Shown here piece after piece: positions 36,528-44,507 of a DNA stretch of 64,000 nucleotides. The stretch is from Proteobacteria bacterium SG_bin4 (GTDB taxonomy: Bacteria > Pseudomonadota > Gammaproteobacteria > Burkholderiales > Nitrosomonadaceae), in assembly GCA_002083395.1 (NCBI GenBank), contig LWDH01000015.1, positions 1-64,000 on the forward strand, read 5' to 3'. A model generated the notes under the pieces. That model saw only the letters and a program-made list of their open reading frames with translations. It made no database searches and was not told the DNA's origin. The position numbers and the translations under genes were made by a program. Every line of letters starts with the position of its first letter. The stretch's first letter is position 1.

Positions 36528-39038
36528 TTATCCAAGTTTTCGCAGCGTCAATAACGGCGGAGTTGACAGTGCGGAGCGTGTACCCAGCATGCCAGCGATT
36601 AAAACACCGAAAATGCCGGTTGAAACACCCACCACCCAGATCCAAGGATTGAACGTATATTCGAGATGTAAAATATGCTTGCCGATTGCAAAACCCATTA
36701 CACTCGCGCCGGCGGATGCGAATAATCCCGCCAAGCCACCGAGTATCGCGAATTCCGCTGCCCAGGCCCGCGATAATTGTTCACGTTTGGCGCCTAATGC
36801 GCGGAAAATAGCTGCTTCTTGAATGCGTTCATCCTGTGTCGCGGCGATTGCGGCATATAGCACTGCAAAGCCCGCCAGAACAGTAAACAAGAAAACAAAT
36901 TCAATTGCTTGAGAAACTTGCTGAATCATCTGCTGCACCTGCCGGATTACCAATGCAACATCGACGACCAGTATATTCGGAAAAGTTTTGACCAGATCAC
37001 GAATGATCGCAAGATCGGTTGGCGGCACATAAAAGCTGGTGATATAACTCACTGGATAACTTTCCAATTGTCCAGGCGGTACCAGCATAAAGAAATTGAC
37101 CCGGAAGGTATCCCAGTCGACTTTCCGGATACTGGTGATTTTTGCAGTGAAATGGCTGCCTGCGATATCAAATGTCAAGACATCGCCTAATTTGACACGA
37201 ATGGTCGCAGCGATACCCTCTTCAATCGACAATTCGGATTCAGTGCTACCGTCCTGCCACCAGAGTCCCTGCACAATCTGATTGTCGAGGGTCGGCTCGC
37301 TCGCCCATGATAGGTTAAACTCTCGCCGGATATGACGTTCGGCGTGTAAATCATCGGCATAATTTTTTGCGGACACTTTTTTACCATTGATCTGCACCAA
37401 GCGGCCACGAACCATGGGAGCCATTGCCGGCTGCTGCATGGCATGGTGCTGAAAGAATTCTTCCAATGGTTGCAGTTGATCAGCCTGGACATTTACTAGG
37501 AAATGGTTCGGTGCCTCCGGTGGCAAGCTGGCATGCCAGTCTTTAACCAAATCATCTTGAATCAGGGTTAAAATCAGCAGCGCCATTAATCCTAATCCAA
37601 GCGCGACAGCTTGCAAAATGCTGGAGATCGTGCGGCGGCGGATACTTGCTAAACCGTAACGCCAGGCACCGCCGGCTTGGTGTCTGACGCTTGCCAAAAT
37701 ACCGATCAGCAACCAACCAAGACAACCGAATATGGCAATGGCAACAACAAAACCAGTTACGGCGTAAAGACCCAATTTCAAGTCTTGCGCTTTCCAAATA
37801 AACAACAGCGACAAGGCCACCAAGCCTAATAAGTAACCTGCGATACTGTGAAAATTGGACAAACCGACATCGCGCCGCAACACTCGCAATGCCGGAACAC
37901 TGCGCAAATTCAACACCGGAGGCAAGGCGAAACCCAACAGCAAGACCAATCCGATCAGCAAACCTTGCAGCACCGGCATCATACCTGCCCAGGGCAAATC
38001 GGTTTCGACAATTCCAGTCAACCACAGCGTGAGCGCTTGTTGCCCGGCAAAACCGATGAAGCAACCGATAGCGCTGGCGATCAGACCCAATCCGATGAAG
38101 TAAACCAGATATAAGAAAAGCAATTGATTTTGACTGGCGCCCAAGCTGCGCATTACGGCGCAGCCGTCGAGATGCCGCTGGGTAAAACGGCGCACGGCCA
38201 ATGCAATCGCTGCAGCAGCCAGCACTACACTGGCAAGCGCAGTCAGATTAAGAAATTTTTCTGCACGCTGCAAGGCCGCTTTAATTTCAGGCCGTGCATC
38301 GCGAATACCTTCCAATCGCTGGGAATTGGTCAGATGTTTTTTTGCCCAACCTCGAAATTGCTGTACAGTATCAATTTCACCGGCCACCAGCAACTGGTAA
38401 GAAACACGACTGCCTTCCTGGATCAGGCCGGTCGCTTCCAGATCACCGGCGTTAATCATGGCACGCGCCCCCATATTGATAAATCCAACCGAATGATCCG
38501 GCTCGCGAGCAATCAATTCGGTTACGATCAACTGCGCATCACCGACATCGACTACATCCCCGCCTCGCAGCTCAAGTTGCGTCATGACTTTTTCATCGAT
38601 CCAAATCGTACCCCGCGGCGGAATTCCATCAGCAGCTTGCAATTGCGGGTGTGGCATGGAGCCGCTGGGTAATCGGCTGGATAAATAGACACGCCCGCGC
38701 AATGGATATCCATTATTGACTGCCTTTATTTGCGTCAATAAATTACCTTCACCATTGGATATCATGCTCGGAAATTTGATCAACAAGGAAACCTTGAGTC
38801 CCAATCGATCGGCTTCCTCAGCGAAATGTTCGGGTATCGGTTGACTGGAAATGAGCAGTAAATCCGCTCCCAGAAGCTGATTACTTTCACGGGCAAGAGC
38901 CAGTTCAACCCGTTCTGCGAAAAAACCGACGGTAACCATGCCGCTTACCGCAATGATCAACGCCAATAACAGCACGTTCAGTTCACCCGCACGCCAATCC
39001 CGGCGCATCATTTGAAGTGGTAATTTAAATTGAAACAT
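36528..39038 (-). CDS. ybbP: FtsX-like ABC transporter permease (YbbP type)
   Basis: A long 836-residue permease with an N-terminal transmembrane helix, a large extracytoplasmic MacB-PCD-like domain (about 40-250), a first FtsX helix bundle (about 260-440), a second extracytoplasmic domain, and a terminal FtsX bundle (about 710-830). This double-FtsX layout is that of YbbP, partner of the ATPase YbbA. Its neighbours (ATPase upstream, divergent tesA) match the E. coli tesA-ybbA-ybbP locus. Proposed roles involve lipid or envelope functions; substrate unknown. Confidence 0.9.
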   Translation of the reverse strand: MFQFKLPLQMMRRDWRAGELNVLLLALIIAVSGMVTVGFFAERVELALARESNQLLGADLLLISSQPIPEHFAEEADRLGLKVSLLIKFPSMISNGEGNLLTQIKAVNNGYPLRGRVYLSSRLPSGSMPHPQLQAADGIPPRGTIWIDEKVMTQLELRGGDVVDVGDAQLIVTELIAREPDHSVGFINMGARAMINAGDLEATGLIQEGSRVSYQLLVAGEIDTVQQFRGWAKKHLTNSQRLEGIRDARPEIKAALQRAEKFLNLTALASVVLAAAAIALAVRRFTQRHLDGCAVMRSLGASQNQLLFLYLVYFIGLGLIASAIGCFIGFAGQQALTLWLTGIVETDLPWAGMMPVLQGLLIGLVLLLGFALPPVLNLRSVPALRVLRRDVGLSNFHSIAGYLLGLVALSLLFIWKAQDLKLGLYAVTGFVVAIAIFGCLGWLLIGILASVRHQAGGAWRYGLASIRRRTISSILQAVALGLGLMALLILTLIQDDLVKDWHASLPPEAPNHFLVNVQADQLQPLEEFFQHHAMQQPAMAPMVRGRLVQINGKKVSAKNYADDLHAERHIRREFNLSWASEPTLDNQIVQGLWWQDGSTESELSIEEGIAATIRVKLGDVLTFDIAGSHFTAKITSIRKVDWDTFRVNFFMLVPPGQLESYPVSYITSFYVPPTDLAIIRDLVKTFPNILVVDVALVIRQVQQMIQQVSQAIEFVFLFTVLAGFAVLYAAIAATQDERIQEAAIFRALGAKREQLSRAWAAEFAILGGLAGLFASAGASVMGFAIGKHILHLEYTFNPWIWVVGVSTGIFGVLIAGMLGTRSALSTPPLLTLRKLG

Positions 39039-39086
39039 GGTTACGTTGATTACTTGAATAGAGATGATGGCAGCGTCGATTGTTCA

Positions 39087-39776
39087 TCAGTGAATCACCC
39101 GCCCATCGACTAACCGAATCTGACGCGAGCATCGTCGTGACAAAGCTTCATCGTGCGTAACTAAAACCAAAGTTGTGCCATGCTCACGATTAAGTTCGAA
39201 CATTAATTCAATGATTTGAGTACCCGTTGCCGAATCCAGATTGCCAGTCGGCTCGTCCGCCAACAATAATCGGGGACTGGTAGCAAAAGCCCTTGCAATC
39301 GCCACTCGCTGCTGTTCCCCTCCGGATAATTGCTTAGGATAATGAGTTAAACGCTGTCCTAGTCCAACGCGTTCCAGCAAGCGCTTTGCCGGTGTCTCGG
39401 CATCGCGGATGCGTGCCAATTCCAGCGGTAACATGACATTTTCCAACGCGGTTAATGCCGGTAACAGTTGAAATGATTGAAACACAAACCCCATCACTTT
39501 ACCGCGTAGAGCGGCCCGATCGTCTTCATCCAGTGCGAAGATGTCGACCGAGTCCAGATGAACTTTCCCGGATGTCGGTAAATCCAATCCCGCCAGCAAA
39601 CCTAACAAAGTCGATTTGCCGGATCCGGATGCGCCTATAATGGCTACGGCTTCACCGGATGCGATTTGCAGATTGATATCGTGCAAAATGGTCAGTTGCT
39701 GTTCACCGGTTGTTACTTGTTTAGTAAGCGCATCAGCACGAATAACATATTGTTTATTTTGATCATCCACTAACAT
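39087..39776 (-). CDS. ybbA: ABC transporter ATP-binding protein (YbbA/LolD type)
   Basis: A 229-residue ATPase of the MacB/LolD group. Walker A GASGSGKSTLLGLLAG, Q-loop FVFQSFQLLPALT, signature LSGGEQQRVAIARA, Walker B LLLADEPTGNLD and H-loop VLVTHD are all present. The ATG at 39776 is chosen because AGGAAA precedes it and the upstream extension has the look of a non-coding frame. The start codon overlaps that of the divergent tesA (both in CATG, 39774-39777). It pairs with the downstream permease. Confidence 0.94.
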   Translation of the reverse strand: MLVDDQNKQYVIRADALTKQVTTGEQQLTILHDINLQIASGEAVAIIGASGSGKSTLLGLLAGLDLPTSGKVHLDSVDIFALDEDDRAALRGKVMGFVFQSFQLLPALTALENVMLPLELARIRDAETPAKRLLERVGLGQRLTHYPKQLSGGEQQRVAIARAFATSPRLLLADEPTGNLDSATGTQIIELMFELNREHGTTLVLVTHDEALSRRCSRQIRLVDGRVIH

Positions 39777-40416
39777 GAAAAAAAATTTCCTGTTGATTCT
39801 ATTTATCGTTATCTTGATTGCCGCACCTGCAGCGGCAGCCAACAAAACAGTCATGGTTTTTGGCGATAGCCTGTCGACCGGTTATGGTATACCGGTAGAA
39901 GCCGGTTGGGTTAATCTATTATCGCAACGGCTGCAATCGCAACATGCAAATTATCAAATTATCAATGCCAGTATCAGCGGCGAAACATCGTTGGGTGGTC
40001 GCAATCGGATTGTGCAGGCGCTTGAGACTCATCGGCCCGAGATTGTGATCCTCGAGCTGGGAGCCAACGATGGATTGCGCGGCGCAACCATTAAATCCAT
40101 TTATGGCAATCTGGCAACTATCATTGAGAAATGTTTACAAGCCAATGCTTCGGTATTGCTTGTCGGTATGCAATTGCCACCCAACTATGGTGTCGCCTAT
40201 ACACAAAAGTTCCACGCTATTTTTCAGCAATTAGCTGAAAACTATCAAATTAAATTAATACCGTTTCTGCTAGCCGGTTTTGGTGAAAAACAAGATTTTT
40301 TTCAACCGGATGGAATTCATCCAAATGAAATGGCGCAAGCCAAAATTGTAGAAAATGTCTGGGAGGTATTACAAACTATGCTCAATGTTGAAAAAGTTGC
40401 TGCAAAACCGAATTAA
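39775..40416 (+). CDS. tesA: Multifunctional thioesterase/lysophospholipase TesA
   Basis: A periplasmic SGNH-hydrolase of 213 residues. A signal peptide covers residues 1-22 (MKKNFLLILFIVILIAAPAA). The mature enzyme has the GDSL block FGDSLSTGYG (Ser32), the oxyanion ELGANDG motif and the C-terminal catalytic DGIHPN. Activities in the family include acyl-CoA thioesterase, arylesterase and lysophospholipase. The divergent ABC genes match the E. coli arrangement. No Shine-Dalgarno is apparent because the upstream bases are coding for the ATPase. Confidence 0.94.
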   Translation: MKKNFLLILFIVILIAAPAAAANKTVMVFGDSLSTGYGIPVEAGWVNLLSQRLQSQHANYQIINASISGETSLGGRNRIVQALETHRPEIVILELGANDGLRGATIKSIYGNLATIIEKCLQANASVLLVGMQLPPNYGVAYTQKFHAIFQQLAENYQIKLIPFLLAGFGEKQDFFQPDGIHPNEMAQAKIVENVWEVLQTMLNVEKVAAKPN

Positions 40417-40454
40417 TCCGAATGATCTATCAAATTTCTTGATCCTTGTGTTGA

Positions 40455-41453
40455 TTACTTGCAACTGACAGTCTCCGGCGAACCTAGGCACTCGACAAAT
40501 TTTTGCAAATCTTCAGGCAAAGGCGCCTGTAATGTCATGACAATTCCTGTAACCGGGTGCGTTATTTGCAGTGAGTTTGCATGCAGAAACATGCGCGCCA
40601 GTCTATGCGGCCCGCTTGCTTTGTTCAGTTGTTTATTAATCTCAAAATCTCCGTATTTATCATCACCAAGAATGGGAAAGCCGAGATGCGCCAAATGTAC
40701 CCGTATTTGATGGGTGCGTCCGGTTTTAATTTCAGCATTCACTAAACTGACCGATTCCCATCGTTCATGCAACGTGAATATCGTATGCGCCGGCTTACTG
40801 TCTGATTGCCCCAGTGATGCTATGGACACGCGACGTTCTCCATTCGCGGTCACATATTTGGTGAGCGCCAGTTTGACATGCTGCTTGGTATTGCGCCAAT
40901 GGCCTTTAACCATCGCTAAATAATGTTTTTTCATCAATCCTTCGCGGATTTGCCGATGGAGTTCGACCAGTGCAATTCTTTTTTTTGCGACCAATAACAC
41001 ACCGGAAGTTTCTCGATCCAGCCGATGCACGAGTTCCAGAAATTTCCAGGATGGGTTTTGCATCCTTAATTGCTCGATTACTCCCAAGCTGATACCGCTT
41101 CCACCGTGGACTGCCATACCGCTGGGTTTATTGATAGCCAGCAATGCATCATCTTCGTACAGAATGGAAAATGAAATTTTTTTGCCAAGCTTGGCAATCG
41201 CAGGCGCTATAGCACTCTGATTGACAGCAATACTTATTGGCGGAATGCGTAAGAGATCACCCAATTGCAGGCGATATTTGGCGGTGATTCTTTTTCCGTT
41301 AACGCGTATTTGACCACTTCTAAGCAATTGATAAACATGACTCTTCGGAATATTTTTTAACCGCTTGAACAGAAAATTGTCAATCCGCTGATCATTGCCT
41401 GATTCCTCAATATATTCTTTGCGGACTGATGTGAATGACTGATTGTGATTCAA
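40455..41453 (-). CDS. rluC: 23S rRNA pseudouridine synthase, RluC type
   Basis: Makes pseudouridines in 23S rRNA (955, 2504 and 2580 in E. coli RluC). It has an N-terminal S4 domain (RIDNFLFKRLKNIPKSHVYQ) and the RluA-family catalytic domain with HRLDRETSGVLL holding the catalytic Asp, then KTGRTHQIRVHLAHLG. The open frame runs to a TTG at 41576, but 332 residues from the TTG at 41453 fits the family length; GTG 41555 and TTG 41477 are other candidates. It diverges from rne, as in E. coli, which supports RluC over RluD. Confidence 0.9.
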   Translation of the reverse strand: MNHNQSFTSVRKEYIEESGNDQRIDNFLFKRLKNIPKSHVYQLLRSGQIRVNGKRITAKYRLQLGDLLRIPPISIAVNQSAIAPAIAKLGKKISFSILYEDDALLAINKPSGMAVHGGSGISLGVIEQLRMQNPSWKFLELVHRLDRETSGVLLVAKKRIALVELHRQIREGLMKKHYLAMVKGHWRNTKQHVKLALTKYVTANGERRVSIASLGQSDSKPAHTIFTLHERWESVSLVNAEIKTGRTHQIRVHLAHLGFPILGDDKYGDFEINKQLNKASGPHRLARMFLHANSLQITHPVTGIVMTLQAPLPEDLQKFVECLGSPETVSCK

Positions 41454-41940
41454 TATTGCGGTACGATGATTGTTCAAAATGATGAGAAAATTTATTAACA
41501 AAGTCGGGACAAATTTTTTGTTTCTTTTTAACGTTCTTTCTGTGAAAATTAGCACACCGGAGTAGAAATTTAGCAAAAATTTTACTAATTTTTTCTGGAT
41601 TAATTTAGTTTTTTATAGATATACAGCGATAAATCCATAAATATTACAGAAAAACCAGGTTGTATTTGGAACTTTATGTAAAATCTGTTACCTTAACCGT
41701 GACCTTTCGGTAAGATCAGAAAAAACAACCGATGTCCAGAGCTAATTAAAATTGCAGCACGATTGCAGTATGCTTCTTAGATACTAAAATACATTAATAA
41801 AAAGAAATACATAATTGATAAATATAAGCTATTATAAAAATACTAAACCCAGACCTCGTCATCACAACCGCGTACACCAAAAATCTATTCCATCCAATTG
41901 GAATCAGGAAATTAATAAAATGAACACGTAAGGTTTGGAA
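41454..41940 (+). promoter_or_regulatory. Long leader and promoter region of rne
   Basis: Between rluC and rne is an AT-rich stretch of up to 487 bases (358 if rluC starts furthest upstream) without a convincing gene. E. coli rne has a 361-nt leader that folds and lets RNase E control its own mRNA; a similar role is likely by position. Promoter-like pairs include TTGCAG-16-TAAAAT near 41763-41790. An ACCG/CGGT hairpin lies near 41697-41712. None is proven. Confidence 0.5.
41920..41931 (+). other. Three-codon leader ORF (Met-Asn-Thr) before rne
   Basis: AGGAA at 41906-41910 is well spaced from an ATG at 41920, which reads ATG AAC ACG TAA. Its stop is nine bases before the rne ATG, and TAAGG may itself serve as a weak ribosome binding site for rne. 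A minimal upstream ORF with the best Shine-Dalgarno in the region could tune rne translation by reinitiation. Confidence 0.45.
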
Positions 41941-44451
41941 ATGAAAAGAATGTTATTTAATGCAACCCAGCCGGAAGAATTGCGGGTTGCAATTGTAAAT
42001 GGACAACAACTCGTTGATTTAGATATAGAATCTGTCAGCAAGGAACAACGCAAGAGCAATATTTACAAAGCTGTTATCACGCGAATCGAACCTAGTCTGG
42101 AAGCTGCGTTTGTAGATTATGGCTGTGAACGTCATGGCTTCTTGCCTTTCAAGGAAATCGCCCCCTCCTGTTTTGCTGAAAATGTAACTACAACCGGCCG
42201 CGTGCAAGATCTTTTGCAAGAAGGCCAAGAATTAATCGTTCAGGTTGATAAAGATGAACGTGGCAATAAAGGTGCGGCGCTTACCACGTATATCTCACTC
42301 GCTGGCCGTTATCTGGTGTTGATCCCGAATAATCCGAATAGCGGTGGTGTATCCCGGCGCATTACCGGTGACGAGCGTAATGACTTGCGCGAAGTGATTG
42401 CTCATCTTGAGGTTCCGGATGGCATGAGTATCATCGCGCGGACCGCAGGTATTGGCCGGAGCGCAGAAGAGCTTCAATGGGATCTGAATTATTTGACACA
42501 ACTTTGGTATGCGATTGAAGAAGCAGCCAATAGTCAGGACGGCGTTTTCCTCATTTATCAGGAAAGCAGCTTGGTAATCCGCGCCATTCGTGATTACTTC
42601 AATCAGGAAATCGGTGAAATCTTGATTGATAGCCGCGATATTTTCGAGCAAGCCAGTCAATTCATGGCGCATGTGATGCCGGCAAATGTTGATCGATTGA
42701 AGTTCTACCATGATGATGTGCCGTTGTTCTCGCGTTTTCAGATCGAACATCAGATTGAAACCGCCTATTCCAGGCAAGTGCCGCTTCCGTCAGGCGGGTC
42801 AATCGTTATTGATCATACTGAAGCCTTGGTATCCGTTGATGTCAATTCAGCACGCGCAATTCGCGGCTTAGACATCGAACATACCGCACTTAACACCAAT
42901 CTTGAAGCAGCCGATGAAATTGCCCGGCAATTGCGGCTACGCGATTTAGGCGGGTTGATCGTAATCGACTTCATTGATATGGATGTACAACGAAATCAGC
43001 GTGAAGTTGAAGCTCGATTACATGAAGCGTTACGTCAAGACCGTGCGCGCATCCAGGTGGGCAAGATCTCCCGTTTCGGGTTGCTGGAACTTTCCCGTCA
43101 ACGGCTTCGTCCGTCGTTAGGCGAAAGCAATTATATTCCGTGTCCACGCTGCCAAGGAACCGGTTTTATTCGTGGCACCGACTCATCCGCATTGCATGTA
43201 CTCAGGATCATTCAAGAAGAAGCGATGAAAGAGAACACCTATGCGCTGCATGTACAGTTACCGGTTGATGTAGCCACCTATCTGCTCAATGAAAAGCGCC
43301 CGGAAATATACGATATTGAAGTACGGCAAAAAATCAATATTGTCTTGATACCCAATATCCATATTGAGACCCCTAATTACACGGTAACCCGCATTCGTCA
43401 CGAAGATGTTAAAGCAACCGAATCTGTAGCCAGCTACAAGATGGTAGAGAGGAATACGGATGAAAATCAGACAATTGCAATTGAACAAAAAACCAAACCT
43501 GCACGACCGCAAGCAGCAGTTCAGGGTATAACACCCGCGCAACCAGCTCCCATAAGAGAAGAAAGATCGCGTGACACATCGCTTTTAGATAAATTCTTTA
43601 GCTGGTTCAAACCCGCAAACATTGAAGAAACAAGAGTTAATTTAGAAGAAAAACCATCGACTGAAATTGACAAACCGAGAACTCCGTCAGAACGTGGACG
43701 CTCACGAGGCCGTCGCGGCGGACGCATGCGCAATGATCGCAATAAAGACGCTTCGGGAGCGAGACAATCCAAGCAAAATGAATCGACCGACCCTGAAGCT
43801 AATCCGATTAATGCGGATGTCACAGTGATAGCGCATGAAAATGCTGACGATACCACGGGACTGCAGAAGGGACAGCGCAGATCAGCGCGGCAACGAAACG
43901 GGACTCGCATCGAGGATAATCCAACGGATAGCCTGGTAACTGAAAAACCCGTTGAAGATACAGACAATATCAATGTTAAATCCAATGATCGCAAACGCGG
44001 ACGACGGCACCGGAATGCAAAACCGCGCGATCAATTGGAAAATACCAACAAGACTTCCGAGAATGACGATTTGGTAAATTTAGCAAGTGACAGGATTCCC
44101 GCTGCCGATTCCGTGGTTGAAGTTACGCGCATTGATAATGAACAAACACTGCCCATTGAGACGAAAGAAGCTCAATCCTTCAAAGTTCGAAAAGAATCAC
44201 CCGCTGAAGCTTCTGCCGCTACACCGGTCCGGCTTGCCCCAAAAGCGATTGAAGAAGCTATCGCGGCTCCGGTTGTTCACAAAACGCTGCCTGATCTTTC
44301 TGGAACCGGGCTTGTCATGATCGAAACTCCGCCTGAAAAAGTCGAGATTATTTCTGAAGAAATCGTGGTTCCTAAACGACCGAGAAAAAAAGCTAAACCC
44401 AGCCTCGAAACATCAGCAGAGCCGTTGATTCAAATAGAGACGCGCGAATAA
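41941..44451 (+). CDS. rne: Ribonuclease E
   Basis: Essential endoribonuclease for mRNA turnover and rRNA/tRNA processing, about 836 residues (E. coli 1061). It starts MKRMLFNATQPEELR, then an S1 domain (about 36-118), an RNase H-like and 5' sensor region, the DNase I-like catalytic core with VSVDVNSARAIRG and LIVIDFIDMD (metal-binding aspartates), and the zinc link CPRCQGTG. From about 500 the protein is disordered and charged, with an arginine-rich RNA-binding segment (RGRSRGRRGGRMRNDR) and a C-terminal motif TGLVMIETPPEKVEI. ATG 41941 is preferred to TTG 41935 because it gives the canonical N-terminus. Confidence 0.96.
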   Translation: MKRMLFNATQPEELRVAIVNGQQLVDLDIESVSKEQRKSNIYKAVITRIEPSLEAAFVDYGCERHGFLPFKEIAPSCFAENVTTTGRVQDLLQEGQELIVQVDKDERGNKGAALTTYISLAGRYLVLIPNNPNSGGVSRRITGDERNDLREVIAHLEVPDGMSIIARTAGIGRSAEELQWDLNYLTQLWYAIEEAANSQDGVFLIYQESSLVIRAIRDYFNQEIGEILIDSRDIFEQASQFMAHVMPANVDRLKFYHDDVPLFSRFQIEHQIETAYSRQVPLPSGGSIVIDHTEALVSVDVNSARAIRGLDIEHTALNTNLEAADEIARQLRLRDLGGLIVIDFIDMDVQRNQREVEARLHEALRQDRARIQVGKISRFGLLELSRQRLRPSLGESNYIPCPRCQGTGFIRGTDSSALHVLRIIQEEAMKENTYALHVQLPVDVATYLLNEKRPEIYDIEVRQKINIVLIPNIHIETPNYTVTRIRHEDVKATESVASYKMVERNTDENQTIAIEQKTKPARPQAAVQGITPAQPAPIREERSRDTSLLDKFFSWFKPANIEETRVNLEEKPSTEIDKPRTPSERGRSRGRRGGRMRNDRNKDASGARQSKQNESTDPEANPINADVTVIAHENADDTTGLQKGQRRSARQRNGTRIEDNPTDSLVTEKPVEDTDNINVKSNDRKRGRRHRNAKPRDQLENTNKTSENDDLVNLASDRIPAADSVVEVTRIDNEQTLPIETKEAQSFKVRKESPAEASAATPVRLAPKAIEEAIAAPVVHKTLPDLSGTGLVMIETPPEKVEIISEEIVVPKRPRKKAKPSLETSAEPLIQIETRE

Positions 44452-44452
44452 T

Positions 44453-44507
44453 CTGGGAACGATAGAACTAGGCACAGCCTGATTGCCATCAATGTGCCTG
44501 TTCCCAG
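44453..44507. terminator. Long interrupted hairpin between convergent rne and polA
   Basis: CTGGGAAC (44453-44460) pairs with GTTCCCAG (44500-44507), and AGGCACA (44470-44476) with TGTGCCT (44493-44499), separated by a 9-nt one-sided bulge and capped by a 16-nt loop. The right half encodes the last codons of polA, including its stop. It is probably a two-way terminator or RNA-stabilising structure; T runs are absent. Confidence 0.65.

Noticed and set aside
38124..38672. A 182-codon frame opposite the FtsX-like permease
   Set aside because: It is a shadow of the well-supported permease coding sequence, with no domain or ribosome binding site.
42295..42777. A 160-codon frame opposite rne
   Set aside because: It is antisense to the conserved catalytic part of RNase E and shows no family resemblance.
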